Assembly (NCBI RefSeq): GCF_001445655.1
Contig: NZ_LNBE01000002.1
Coordinates: 186,001-250,000 of the forward strand
Reading direction: 5' to 3'
From: Streptomyces roseifaciens
Lineage (GTDB): Bacteria; Actinomycetota; Actinomycetes; Streptomycetales; Streptomycetaceae
Length of the DNA: 64,000 nt
Part shown: in pieces, positions 43,394 through 53,619 of the stretch
How the letters are laid out: each line of letters begins with the position of its first letter
Numbering within the stretch: position 1 is the first letter of the stretch
Notes under the pieces: generated by a model
Told to the model about the DNA's origin: nothing
The model's database searches: none
What the model saw: only the letters and a program-made list of their open reading frames with translations
Made by a program: the position numbers and the translations under genes

Positions 43394-44451
43394 AGCAAAT
43401 ACGCCGAGAGCGCGACGAGTTCACCGACCGCACCCTCCGCGAGGCCGGAGCCTCGCAGGCACTCGTGGGCGGCCGCCGCATGGCGGTGTGCCTCCTGCAG
43501 GGCGAACTCCCGGCCGCCGGCCGCCTCGACCAGGCCGGCCGCGCGGTCCGCGGCTGCGGCGTCCGGGGGCGTGCCCGGGCCCAGCAGCCGGGCCAGCTCG
43601 CGGGCGGTTGCCCCTTCGTCCAGGGCGACGGCCGCCAGCACCGGCAGGGTCTTCTTCCGCCGCAGCAGGTCGCCGTGGACCGGCTTGCCCGTCGTCCGCG
43701 GGTCGCCCCAGATCCCCAGCAGGTCGTCCACGATCTGGAACGCCGTGCCGAGCCGCCGCCCGGCCTCCGCGAGGGCACCCGTCTGCAGGGGCGGGGCGCC
43801 CGCCAGCACCGGCCCCAGGGACAGGGCGCAGCCGAGCAGGGCGCCGGTCTTGCGGGCCGCCATCGCCTCGTACTCCGGTATGCCGACCGCTCCCCGCCCC
43901 GTCCACGGACGGCTCTCGAACAGCAGGTCGTCCGCCTGCCCGCGCACCAGCTCGCCCAGGCAGTCGGCCAGGTGCGCCACCGCCCGGCCGGTGTGCTCGC
44001 CCCCGGCCTCCGCCACCGTCCGCACGGCCAGCGCGAACAGGGCGTCGCCCGTCAGAACGGCCGGTCCGGTGCCGAACGCCTTCCACGTCGCGTCCCGGTG
44101 CCGCCGCCGCTCGTCGCCGTCCATGATGTCGTCGTGCACCAGCGAGAAGGTGTGCACCAGCTCCACGGCCACCGCCGCCTGCACCGCCGTCCCGAGGGGA
44201 GCGCCCACCGCCTCCGCGCCGAGCAGGGCGAACGCCTGGCGGACGCCCTTGCCGCCGGGGGAGGGGCTCGGCGTGCCGTCGGCCTCGCACCAGCCGAAGG
44301 AGAAGGCCGCCATGCGGGCCGGCAGCGGGTGCAGCGTCGCCACGGCGGCTCTGAGCGCGGGCTCGGCCAGCGCCCGTGCGCGGGCGAGCGTCTGGGGAGC
44401 GGGGGTCCGGAGTGCGGTCTGCGGGGGCACGGGGCCGGCCTGCGTGGGCAT
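43378..44451 (-). CDS. Polyprenyl (farnesyl/geranylgeranyl) diphosphate synthase
   Basis: 357 residues. First Asp-rich motif DDIMDGDERRR, second DDLLGIWGD, and KTLPVLAA. The residue five places before the first motif is Phe (TFSLVHDD), as in short-chain C15-C20 synthases. It elongates allylic diphosphates with IPP. No terpene cyclase is adjacent; a TPR protein gene lies 45 bases upstream in the same direction. The squalene-synthase-like enzyme at 18891-19817 could use its product (inference, far apart). Confidence 0.9.
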   Translation of the reverse strand: MPTQAGPVPPQTALRTPAPQTLARARALAEPALRAAVATLHPLPARMAAFSFGWCEADGTPSPSPGGKGVRQAFALLGAEAVGAPLGTAVQAAVAVELVHTFSLVHDDIMDGDERRRHRDATWKAFGTGPAVLTGDALFALAVRTVAEAGGEHTGRAVAHLADCLGELVRGQADDLLFESRPWTGRGAVGIPEYEAMAARKTGALLGCALSLGPVLAGAPPLQTGALAEAGRRLGTAFQIVDDLLGIWGDPRTTGKPVHGDLLRRKKTLPVLAAVALDEGATARELARLLGPGTPPDAAAADRAAGLVEAAGGREFALQEAHRHAAAAHECLRGSGLAEGAVGELVALSAYLLERQL

Positions 44452-44496
44452 GGTCTTTCTCTCTCCTGTCGTGGGCTGCCGCGGAAGGACGTGCTG

Positions 44497-45558
44497 TCAG
44501 GCGGCCGGGCGGGCCGCCGGGGACGCCGCAGGCTCCGCCGCCATCCCCAGCTCCGCGCGCGCCGCCTCGACCATCCGCCGGGCGTGGAGCAGGCCGATCC
44601 GGCCGAGCGTACGGTGCAGGTCGTCCAGCTCGGCGGCGGTCTCGGCGCGGTCGTGCCCCAGCCGGGCCCGGCTCTTGACCAGTCCGAGCCGGGCCAGGGC
44701 GGCACCCCGCGGCTCCGCCATCTCCCGGAACTCCTCCAGCGCGCCGCGGTAGCACTCCTCGGCCTCCGCGTAACGGCCCGCCCGGAACAGGACGTTGCCG
44801 CGCATTTTGTGGTTGTAGGCCAGAGCGCTGACGAGCTTCATCCGCCGGCACGTCCCCTCGGCCTCCGACAGCAGCGCGAGCGCCCGCTCGGTCTCTCCCC
44901 GCAGGGACAGCACGTCGGCGATCCCGCGCAGCGCCCACGCGTGGCCGCGGGCGTCGTCGGCCCCACCCGATATCTCCGCCGCCTCCTCGAACATGGCCAG
45001 CGCGGTGTCGTACGAGCCCGAGTTGCGGTGCATCTGCGCGATGCCTTCCAGCGCCCACACGGTGTGCCGGGCCTCGCCGCGGCGTCGCGCCTCCGCCAGC
45101 AGCTTCTCGTGCAGTTCGCCGACGGCCTGGTAGTCGCCCTGGATGCGTCCGGTCTCGGCGAGCCCCGCCAGGGAGTAGCCGCGGGCCACGATGTCGTCGC
45201 CCCGCTCGGCGAGTTCGGCGGCGATGGCGAGCCAGCGCCGGGCCAGGGCCAGGGCTCCGCGCTGCCGGGCAAGCGTGCCGCCGCTCCACACGGCCCAGGC
45301 CATCGCCCCCAGGTCAGCCGCCTGCCGCGCGGCCCGGTAGCTCGCCTTCCACGCGCGCTCGGCGTCCTCCACCCGGCCGAGCCGCCGGCTCGCCTCCGCG
45401 ACGGCCAGCTCGGCGTGCGCCATGTCGAGGGCGGAGCCGTCCAGTTGGGCACGCTGCCGTTGCTCGACCGCCTTGGCCAGCACTTCCTCGAGCGAGGCGT
45501 TCACAGAGAGGTCTTCCAGGGAGCCCCGGTACTCGGGGGCGAATGCCTTGCCGTACAT
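44497..45558 (-). CDS. Tetratricopeptide-repeat protein
   Basis: 353 residues, almost all helical TPR-like repeats (ALDMAHAELAVAEASRRLGR, GSYDTALAMFEEAAEIS, GRYAEAEECYRGALEEF). No DNA-binding or enzymatic domain seen. ATG 45558 with GAGG upstream. It is the first gene of a pair with the polyprenyl synthase, so a role in organising or regulating an isoprenoid step is possible (inference). Confidence 0.85.
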   Translation of the reverse strand: MYGKAFAPEYRGSLEDLSVNASLEEVLAKAVEQRQRAQLDGSALDMAHAELAVAEASRRLGRVEDAERAWKASYRAARQAADLGAMAWAVWSGGTLARQRGALALARRWLAIAAELAERGDDIVARGYSLAGLAETGRIQGDYQAVGELHEKLLAEARRRGEARHTVWALEGIAQMHRNSGSYDTALAMFEEAAEISGGADDARGHAWALRGIADVLSLRGETERALALLSEAEGTCRRMKLVSALAYNHKMRGNVLFRAGRYAEAEECYRGALEEFREMAEPRGAALARLGLVKSRARLGHDRAETAAELDDLHRTLGRIGLLHARRMVEAARAELGMAAEPAASPAARPAA

Positions 45559-45926
45559 GGTTCAGCCTCACTTCGGGATCACTCGGGTGGGGCAGGGGGC
45601 GCCCTACCGTTGATCAAGAAGCTATGGCCTCGAACCACCCTGAGTAGTCAGACCAGGAGGCGGCGTTCCGTACATCTGAGGTCCGGTGCAGACGGCACGG
45701 GTCATACGAGAGATGTACGGACGGCGGCGGACGGGGCATGCGCGAGCGCTCGCTCGGTGCCCTGATGGACAAGTACTGCGCGAGGCGTTCGTGTGCCTTG
45801 AAGTCTCCTGGGAGGAAGGGCTGTTGTGGACGTACAGCACGGGCGGAACCGTGAACGGAGGCCCGCAGGGAACGCGCGGCGGAATTCCGCCGGGAGTACG
45901 ACCGTGGTTCGCAGCGCCCGGACTTG
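45559..45926. other. Interval with no secure gene
   Basis: About 370 bases between two minus-strand genes. It should carry the TPR promoter. Frames on both strands are open (for example a plus frame from 45686) but codon use is poor and no start has a good RBS. I see no strong structure. Confidence 0.45.
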
Positions 45927-46439
45927 TCAGCCGGCCGGTGCCGTTCCGGGGCGGGCGGCAGGATTCCCCTTTTCCGCGCTCCCGGCATTGCCCGCCGTAT
46001 CCCCTCCCACAGGCCCGGCCGCTCCCGGCACCTGTCCCTGCGGGGGCAGTGCCGAAGCCTGCCCGTTTCCTCCGGGCGACTTCGACGGGACGGGCCCGGA
46101 CGGGCCGCCGTTGACGGAACCCGTCGTGGTGTTGTGCGAGGCGGACGGCTTGCGGCTCGGTGATGGCTTTCCCCGGCCGTTCGAGCCGGCCGACGTCCCG
46201 CCCATTCCGCTGCCGTTCCCCCGGCCCGTGGTCGTCGAGCCCTGCTCACCCCCCTGCGAGGTGGCGCTCTGGCTCGGCTTGACGTGGTTGCCGTCGTTCA
46301 CTGCCGCTTTCACACCGATGACTGCGGCCACAATGGCACCGGCGGCCCCGATGAAGGCCGCGACGATTGCTACGAAATTGCCCGGTCCATTGGCGGAACC
46401 CCGACCTCCGCCCGGGCCTTGACCACCGTATTGGCTCAC
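45927..46439 (-). CDS. Low-complexity protein with one membrane helix
   Basis: 170 residues: a Gly-rich N-terminus ([17 protein letters not shown]), a transmembrane helix (about 22-45, [20 protein letters not shown]) and a Gly/Ser/Thr/Asn/Pro-rich tail that looks disordered. GTG start with GGGGGG upstream. Third-position GC is lower than in neighbours, so the call is moderate. Divergent from the MNIO operon, 183 bases between starts. Confidence 0.55.
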   Translation of the reverse strand: MSQYGGQGPGGGRGSANGPGNFVAIVAAFIGAAGAIVAAVIGVKAAVNDGNHVKPSQSATSQGGEQGSTTTGRGNGSGMGGTSAGSNGRGKPSPSRKPSASHNTTTGSVNGGPSGPVPSKSPGGNGQASALPPQGQVPGAAGPVGGDTAGNAGSAEKGNPAARPGTAPAG

Positions 46440-46622
46440 TCGACCCCCCGAGGTGAAAACCCGAGGGCAAATGTACGCGCGAAATCCACGAGTGTGCTAT
46501 GCACCGGACCGGGGCGGATGCTGTTTCCCTGCCGCAGGATTTGTACAGTGTGCCGCGGGGAAAGCCCGCTGGTACAGGCGTTCGGCTCCACGGGGGAGCT
46601 CGGGAAAGACAGGGGCGGGGCC

Positions 46623-47516
46623 ATGAGTGAGCCGAGTGCGCTCAAAACACTGGGGACGGGGATCGGCTGGCGCCCGGAGACGGCCGACGCCGTGGCGGCG
46701 GGCCCGGTCCGCGCCGACTGGGTGGAGGTCGTCGCGGAGAACATCTGCCCGGGCCACCTCCCCGGCCCGCTCCGGGAGCTGCGCGAGCGCGGCACGACGG
46801 TGATACCCCACGGGGTCTCCCTCGGCCTCGGCGGCGCCGACCGGCCGGATCTCGCCCGGCTCGCCGCGCTCGCCGAGCGCGCCGAAGCCCTCGGCTCGCC
46901 GCTCGTCTCCGAGCACATAGCCTTCGTCCGCTCCGGGGGACCGCTGACCGGCTCCCCGCGGATCGAGGCCGGCCACCTGCTGCCGGTGCCCCGCACCCAC
47001 GACGCCCTGGACGTCCTGTGCGAGAACGTCCGCATCGCCCAGGACATGCTGCCCGTCCCGCTCGCGCTGGAGAACATCGCGGCCCTCCTGCCCTGGCCCG
47101 GCGAGGAGCTGACCGAGGGACAGTTCCTCGCCGAGCTGGTCGCCAGGACGGGCGTGCGGCTCCTGATCGACGTCGCCAACCTCCACACGAACCACGTCAA
47201 CCTGGGCCAGGATCCCGCGGCCGCCCTGGACGAACTGCCGCTCGAAGCCATCGCCTACGTGCATGTGGCCGGAGGCGTCGAGCAGGGCGGGCTGTGGCAC
47301 GACAGCCACGCCCACCCGGTGACCGGCCCCGTCCTCGACGTCCTCGCCGAGCTGGCCGCCCGCGTGACGCCCCCGGGCGTCCTCCTGGAGCGCGACGACG
47401 CCTTCCCCGCACCCGAAGAGCTCGCGGCGGAACTGGACGCGATCAGGGCGACGGTGGCCGGTGCCCGGCGCTCCTCCCGGCAGGACCGGCGGCGGGCGGT
47501 GGCGCACAGTGTCTGA
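46623..47516 (+). CDS. DUF692 multinuclear iron oxidase (MNIO), peptide-modifying
   Basis: 297 residues with the full DUF692 ligand set: His63 ([11 protein letters not shown]), His98 (VSEHIAF), Glu150 (LENIA), Asp183, Asn186 and His188 ([10 protein letters not shown]), His214 (YVHVAGG), Asp227-His229-His231 (HDSHAHPV) and Glu256 (LLERD). MNIO enzymes use two or three irons and oxygen to alter cysteine (or other residues) in peptides, as in methanobactin and bufferin formation. ATG 46623. First gene of a three-gene coupled operon; the next start overlaps its stop by 8 bases. The substrate is probably encoded at 48060-49049. Confidence 0.9.
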   Translation: MSEPSALKTLGTGIGWRPETADAVAAGPVRADWVEVVAENICPGHLPGPLRELRERGTTVIPHGVSLGLGGADRPDLARLAALAERAEALGSPLVSEHIAFVRSGGPLTGSPRIEAGHLLPVPRTHDALDVLCENVRIAQDMLPVPLALENIAALLPWPGEELTEGQFLAELVARTGVRLLIDVANLHTNHVNLGQDPAAALDELPLEAIAYVHVAGGVEQGGLWHDSHAHPVTGPVLDVLAELAARVTPPGVLLERDDAFPAPEELAAELDAIRATVAGARRSSRQDRRRAVAHSV

Positions 47517-48063
47517 AACCACGTCTGAAACCACGTCTCAAACCGTGTCCGAAACCGCGTCCGAGACCGCCTCCGACGCCGCCCGGCGGCGCCTCGCGCA
47601 CGCCCAGCACGCCCTGCTCTCAGCGCTCGTCGCGGACGCACCCCCGCCGCCCGGCTTCGACCCGCAACGGCTGCGGGTGCAGCAGCAGGCGCTGCTCGGC
47701 AAGCGCGCGGACGTCGTCGCGAAGGTCGAGCCGGAGCTGCCCGAGATCCTCGGGGCGGACTTCCGGCGGCTCTTCCTCACCTATGCCCGAGGCCGTCCGA
47801 TGAGCGACGGCTACCGCCAGGACGCCCTCGACTTCGCCGAGGCGCTCCTGAAGACCGACGGTATCCGGATCGATGGCATCCGGGCCGATGGCATCCGGGC
47901 CGACGGCATCCTCACCGCCCCCGGGCGGCGGGAGCGCCTCGCGGCGTGGACGGCCGCCCGGCACGCGGCGCCGTCCGCCGGCCCTGCCCCGCTTCCTGCT
48001 CGCCTGGCGTCGGCCTGGCACACCTTGCGCTCGCGCGTGACCCGAAAGGCAACTGCCCTATGA
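47509..48063 (+). CDS. MNIO partner protein
   Basis: 184 residues. GTG 47509 overlaps the MNIO stop. The N-terminus is a repeat of S-E-T-T type tetrapeptides (about residues 2-25), then a helical domain: [73 protein letters not shown]. Position, size and helical character match the small partners (MbnC, DUF2063-like) that recruit the peptide to MNIO enzymes, but I cannot align it with them. A second repeat, [10 protein letters not shown], lies near residues 117-136. Its stop overlaps the next start (ATGA). Confidence 0.75.
   Translation: MSETTSETTSQTVSETASETASDAARRRLAHAQHALLSALVADAPPPPGFDPQRLRVQQQALLGKRADVVAKVEPELPEILGADFRRLFLTYARGRPMSDGYRQDALDFAEALLKTDGIRIDGIRADGIRADGILTAPGRRERLAAWTAARHAAPSAGPAPLPARLASAWHTLRSRVTRKATAL
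47512..47583 (+). repeat. Six 12-bp repeats at the 5' end of the MNIO partner gene
   Basis: Units TCTGAAACCACG (x2), then TCTCAAACCGTG, TCCGAAACCGCG, TCCGAGACCGCC and TCCGACGCCGCC, all in frame, encoding S-[E/Q/D]-[T/A]-x. The first units are unusually AT-rich for this genome. A separate 15-bp repeat (four units) lies at 47857-47916 in the same gene. Confidence 0.85.
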
Positions 48064-49049
48064 TCGCCGGCATCGTCGTCGCCTCCCTGGTGACCCTCCT
48101 TGCCCTCGTAGCCCCGTCGGCCTGGCTCGTCGTCGCCCGCCGCCGCGCCCTCGCCGACCCGCCGCCCGCACAGGGCCGGCCGGAGCTGCTGGAGGTCGCG
48201 TACCTGCTCGGCGGCCGCAGCCGGGTGGTGGACACCGTCATTGCCGGCATGTGCGACGACGGGCGGATATCCGTGAACGAGAGCGGCAAGCTCAAGGCCG
48301 AGCGGGCCGTCGCGTACAACCCCGTGGAGCGCGCCCTGCTGGGCCGCTGCGGCGCCGAGTGGAGCACCTCCCTGCGCAAGGTCCGGACGTCGCTGCAGTT
48401 CGATCCGGCCGTCGACGCCCTCGAAGGCGCCCTCGTCCGGCGCGGGATGCTGGTGTCGCCGATGGCGAAGCAGAAGTGGCGGCGCGCCGCGGACGTACAG
48501 GTGGGCGGGCTCGTCCTCACCGCCGTGGGCGTCGTGTCCCTGGTCCTCATGCCCGTGACGTTCGTGGTGCCTTTCGTCGTCCTCGACTTCCTCGTCGCCG
48601 GCATCGTGCTCCGCGTCCTGTGCCGGCCGGCCGGGCCGAATGCTGCGTTGCCCACCCCGTGCGGCAAGGCATTCATCAACCTGACGCCGGCGACCGGCCC
48701 CTGGAGCGTCCGGTTCTCCGCCACGCACCCGGAGGGCATCGCGGGGGTAGTCGCCGTGCACGGCGCCGACGGACCCGAGCCGGACCAGGTGTTCCTGAGT
48801 CAGCTGAGGCAGGCGGCTCTGTCGAGCACCAGTGCGGGCAGCGCGGGCTCCTACTCCAAGAGCGCGAAGAAGTCCTCTTCCTCCTCCGCGTCCTCCTCGT
48901 CCCACACCAGCGGCGGGTACGCCTGCTCCGGCGCATCGAGCTGTTCCGGCCACTCCGGCCACTCCGGTCATTCGAGCTGCTCCAGCTCCAGCTGCTCCTC
49001 CTCCAGTTCGAGTTCCAGCTGTGGTGGAGGCAGCAGCTGCAGCTCCTGA
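48060..49049 (+). CDS. TIGR04222-type membrane protein with a Ser/Cys/His/Gly-rich tail, candidate MNIO substrate
   Basis: 329 residues. N-terminal helix ([20 protein letters not shown]), a cytoplasmic domain starting [19 protein letters not shown] and ending at residue 150, two further hydrophobic segments (about 150-185), a short conserved region ([13 protein letters not shown]), then a 75-residue low-complexity tail (from about 255) of Ser, Gly, His and six Cys: [20 protein letters not shown], then further SSC units to the end. The N-terminal part fits TIGR04222 proteins as I know them. Tails rich in Cys are the usual site of MNIO modification. Translationally coupled to the partner gene by ATGA. 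Confidence 0.85.
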   Translation: MIAGIVVASLVTLLALVAPSAWLVVARRRALADPPPAQGRPELLEVAYLLGGRSRVVDTVIAGMCDDGRISVNESGKLKAERAVAYNPVERALLGRCGAEWSTSLRKVRTSLQFDPAVDALEGALVRRGMLVSPMAKQKWRRAADVQVGGLVLTAVGVVSLVLMPVTFVVPFVVLDFLVAGIVLRVLCRPAGPNAALPTPCGKAFINLTPATGPWSVRFSATHPEGIAGVVAVHGADGPEPDQVFLSQLRQAALSSTSAGSAGSYSKSAKKSSSSSASSSSHTSGGYACSGASSCSGHSGHSGHSSCSSSSCSSSSSSSSCGGGSSCSS

Positions 49050-49050
49050 A

Positions 49051-49062
49051 CGGAACGTTCCG
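49051..49062 (+). promoter_or_regulatory. 12-bp palindrome before the phospholipase D gene
   Basis: CGGAACGTTCCG, directly after the MNIO operon stop and about 125 bases before the PLD start. May be an operator or a short terminator. Confidence 0.4.
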
Positions 49063-49088
49063 GGCAACTGGTACCTTCACCCCGGTGA

Positions 49089-50807
<1,719 letters not shown>

Positions 50808-50828
50808 TCCCCGGCGCTCCCGTACGGA

Positions 50829-50866
50829 CCTGCGGCCCGCGGCTGGTGTCAGCCGCGGGCCGCAGG
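50829..50866. terminator. Strong terminator between PLD and the serine hydrolase
   Basis: Perfect 17-base arms (CCTGCGGCCCGCGGCTG and its complement) with a 4-base GTGT loop. Probably works for both convergent genes. Confidence 0.85.
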
Positions 50867-50885
50867 CGTACCGTGCGCGGGTGCG

Positions 50886-52148
50886 TCAGCGCAGCGCCAT
50901 CAGCGTCATCGTCTTCTGCGGCCCGGCGAGGGCGGACCCGCCCGACGGGGCCTTGCCGCAGTACTCCGCCTCGACCAGCGCGCCGAGGTCGCCGGTCCAG
51001 TCGCCGTTGAAGTTGAAGGCGGCGGTGTGCCGGCCGTCGGCAGTGGCACTGGCGATCGTGCCGGAGCCGTGGACGCCGCCGGTGTGCATCCAGACGGTCA
51101 CGCCGCACGACAGCGGGGCCGTGAGGACGCCGAGGCCGTAGCGGGCACCGGGAGCCTGGTCGCCGACGGGCACCGCGGTGAGCAGTTCCCGCTGCTGCGC
51201 CTTCGGCAGCAGCTTCCCGCCGATGAGGGCGCCGTAGAAGCGGTTGAGGTCGCCGGTGGTGGAGATGATCTCGCCGGCGGCCCCGCCCCACGACGGGTTG
51301 AGCTCGGTGACGTCGTAGATCTTCGCGCCGGGAGCGGGCTCGGCCTGGAGCGTGCTGTAGGCCCGGCCGTGCGGCCCCGGCAGTTCGGGCGCCGTGCCGG
51401 GGAGGGTGGTGGCGGTGAGCCCCAGGGGCCGGATGATGCGCCGCTTGATCTCGGTGGCGTACGAGCGGCCCGTCACCTTCTCGACGACCATGCCGGCGAG
51501 GACGTAGTTGGTGTTGGAGTAGTGCCAGCCCCCGCCCGGCCGGAAGTACGGTGCGTGCGCCATCGCGGTCTTCACCAGCTCGTCCGGCGTGTGGTCGTCG
51601 AAGCGGTGCTCGAGGAAGTCGGGGCCGAGCAGCTTCTGGAAGGCCGGGTCCTCGGTGTAGTTGTAGATCCCGCTGGTGTGGTTGAGCAGCTGCCGGACGG
51701 TGATCTCCCGGCCGTCGTGCCCGTTGCCCCGGACGACGCGCGGCAGCCAGCGCTCGACGGGGTCGTCCAGGCCGATCCGGCCCTCCGCCTCCAGCTGGAG
51801 CAGGACGACGGAGGTGAAGACCTTGCTGACGCTGGCGATGCGGAAGCGGTCCTGGGCGAGGCGGGGCCGCTGGGTGGTGCGGTCGGCGATGCCGGCGGAG
51901 CCCCGCCAGGTGCCGTGGTCGTCCCGGGCCTGCCCCAGGACGCCGGGTATGCCGGCCGCGACCTGGGCCTCCATGGCGCTGCGGGTGGCGGCGTGCCGGT
52001 CGTGGCCCGCGGCGGTCTCCCGGCCGTCTGCGGCCGTCGTCCCGGCGGCTTCGGCCGCGGCGGGGGCGGTGAGGGCCGCCGCGGCCATCGCGGCGGCGGC
52101 CAGTGCCCCCGCCAGGGCTCTGTGGACGGTGCGGGTGCGTACGTTCAT
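50886..52148 (-). CDS. Secreted serine hydrolase, beta-lactamase/D-Ala-D-Ala carboxypeptidase type
   Basis: 420 residues with a signal peptide (ALAGALAAAAMAAAALTA). Penicillin-binding motifs in order: SVSK (nucleophile Ser), YSNTNY, and HTGGVHG. Class C beta-lactamase-like family. It may act on peptidoglycan peptides or other D-amino-acid substrates; no close match to R61 carboxypeptidase is claimed. ATG 52148. Confidence 0.88.
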   Translation of the reverse strand: MNVRTRTVHRALAGALAAAAMAAAALTAPAAAEAAGTTAADGRETAAGHDRHAATRSAMEAQVAAGIPGVLGQARDDHGTWRGSAGIADRTTQRPRLAQDRFRIASVSKVFTSVVLLQLEAEGRIGLDDPVERWLPRVVRGNGHDGREITVRQLLNHTSGIYNYTEDPAFQKLLGPDFLEHRFDDHTPDELVKTAMAHAPYFRPGGGWHYSNTNYVLAGMVVEKVTGRSYATEIKRRIIRPLGLTATTLPGTAPELPGPHGRAYSTLQAEPAPGAKIYDVTELNPSWGGAAGEIISTTGDLNRFYGALIGGKLLPKAQQRELLTAVPVGDQAPGARYGLGVLTAPLSCGVTVWMHTGGVHGSGTIASATADGRHTAAFNFNGDWTGDLGALVEAEYCGKAPSGGSALAGPQKTMTLMALR

Positions 52149-52641
52149 GGCAGGTGGCCCCTCTGCTCCGACGGTGTGCTGACACCGGACAGGACACCGT
52201 CAAGTCGCGTGGGGTTGAAGGGCCTTGTGGGCGGGGAGCGGGATCCGGCCAGCGGAATGCGGCGCTCGCGGAGTGAGACACGGCACAAATCCCCTCGTCC
52301 GGGAACCGCCGGCCGCGCCGCGGCGTCGAGGGCTGCTGCCCCGGCCCCGGCGGCTCCGTCCACGATCGGCTGAATCGCCGCCCGTACCCCCGCCTCCGGG
52401 TCCGGCCGGGTGGTCACCGTCGGATATAACTCCCTCACGCAGGGTGCGTCGCCGGTGGTGGGCGGCCCGGGGCGCGCGGCCGCCGGCGGCGTCCGGGGCG
52501 GGCGTCCCGAAGGGTGCGTGTGCGGCGCGTGTAGCTTTGCCGTACAGCCGTGCCGTTGTCACCCCTGCGGCAGGCATTCGTCACCTTCGCGTGTACTGCC
52601 GTGCCGGTACCGCCCTACCGAATACAAAGGACGCCCCACCC
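52149..52641. other. 493-bp interval without a secure gene
   Basis: Holds the promoters of two divergent genes. A minus-strand frame (52145-52438) overlaps the downstream start as ATGA, but its third-position GC is only about 75% and it matches nothing, so I do not call it. Confidence 0.45.
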
Positions 52642-53445
52642 ATGCCGTACGTGCGCCACTGGTTGCGCAACTCGGTCCTGCTGTTCGCCGTCGCGATCGC
52701 GCTGGGCCTGGTAGCCGTGCACACCGATCTCATCCAGCCGCACGACCTGAAGCTGGACCGCGCGGTCCAGACCACCTTCCGCACCGAGTGGCTGAACGTG
52801 GTCATGGAGGGGGTCAGCGCTCTCGCGTCCCCGATCGCCGGCCTGCTGATCCTGGCGGTCTGGTGCGGCTGGCTGCTGTTCGTGCGGCGCCGGCCGGTGA
52901 CGGCGGTCTCCACCTTCCTCGTCGTCGCGGTCGGCTGGAACAGCACCCAGATCGCGAAGGCCATCGTCGCCCGGCCCCGGCCGCCGCGGGAGTTCATGCT
53001 GGACCCCGAGATCGGCTCCAACAGCTTCCCCAGCGGCCACACCGCCTTCACGGTCGCCGCGTTCATCGCCGCGTACTTCCTCTTCCGGGAGTCCCGCCAC
53101 CGGCGGACCGTGGCCGTCGTCGGCGTCTTCGCCGTACTGCTCATCGCGTTCTCCCGCTGGTACGTCGGCGCCCACTACCCGACCGACACCTTCGGCTCGG
53201 TCCTGATCGCCTCGTCCGCGATCATCTTCGTCACCGGCGTCTGGCACGCCTGGCTGCTGCCGCGGCTCTACCGCATCCCGCTGCTGGAGCGCTTCGGCCT
53301 GGACGAGGAGCTCGCCGAGCTGGAGGCCGCGGAGCAGCACGGCGGCCACCACGGTCACACCCGCCCCGTGCCGCCCGGCCGCCGCCGCGGCGGCGGAGGG
53401 GGCACGCCCACGGGGGGACGCCACCGCCGGCACGCCTCCCGCTGA
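52642..53445 (+). CDS. PAP2-family lipid phosphatase
   Basis: 267 residues with about five transmembrane helices and the acid phosphatase motifs KAIVARPRPP, PSGHT and SRWYVGAHYPTD. It dephosphorylates phosphatidic acid, isoprenyl diphosphates or similar lipids at the outer membrane face. The last about 45 residues are His/Gly/Arg-rich and probably disordered. ATG 52642 with AAAGGA upstream. Confidence 0.9.
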   Translation: MPYVRHWLRNSVLLFAVAIALGLVAVHTDLIQPHDLKLDRAVQTTFRTEWLNVVMEGVSALASPIAGLLILAVWCGWLLFVRRRPVTAVSTFLVVAVGWNSTQIAKAIVARPRPPREFMLDPEIGSNSFPSGHTAFTVAAFIAAYFLFRESRHRRTVAVVGVFAVLLIAFSRWYVGAHYPTDTFGSVLIASSAIIFVTGVWHAWLLPRLYRIPLLERFGLDEELAELEAAEQHGGHHGHTRPVPPGRRRGGGGGTPTGGRHRRHASR

Positions 53446-53448
53446 CGG

Positions 53449-53496
53449 CCGCGGCACCGACCGCGGCACCGACCGCGGCACCGACCGCCGTACCGA
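53449..53496. repeat. Four 12-bp tandem repeats after the PAP2 gene
   Basis: CCGCGGCACCGA three times, then CCGCCGTACCGA, directly after the stop codon and before the terminator. Confidence 0.8.
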
Positions 53497-53538
53497 CAGG
53501 GACCTCGCAGGGCTGAAGCCCCGCGTGGTCCCTGTTCT
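53497..53538 (+). terminator. Terminator after the PAP2 gene
   Basis: CAGGGACC / GGTCCCTG outer stem enclosing GGGCT-GA-AGCCC, followed by TTCTCC. Confidence 0.7.
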
Positions 53539-53557
53539 CCTTCGCCTTCCGAATTTC

Positions 53558-53571
53558 TGGAACAGGTTCTA
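53558..53571 (+). promoter_or_regulatory. KstR-like operator before an acyl-CoA dehydrogenase gene
   Basis: TGGAACAGGTTCTA fits the TNNAACNNGTTNNA consensus reported for KstR, the TetR repressor of sterol catabolism in mycobacteria and rhodococci. It lies 48 bases before the GTG start. Confidence 0.5.
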
Positions 53572-53619
53572 CGGTGTGCGCCGTCAGCGCGGCATACGGC
53601 GAGCACCCCTGGAGGGGCC

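Noticed and set aside
45686..46114. Plus-strand frame starting MQTARVIREMYG
   Set aside because: Overlaps the minus-strand low-complexity gene, has poor codon bias and no clear RBS. Left as possible but unsupported.
52145..52438. Minus-strand 97-codon frame with ATGA overlap to the serine hydrolase
   Set aside because: The overlap is tempting, but third-position GC is about 75% against over 90% in neighbours, it contains a TTA, and it resembles no family.
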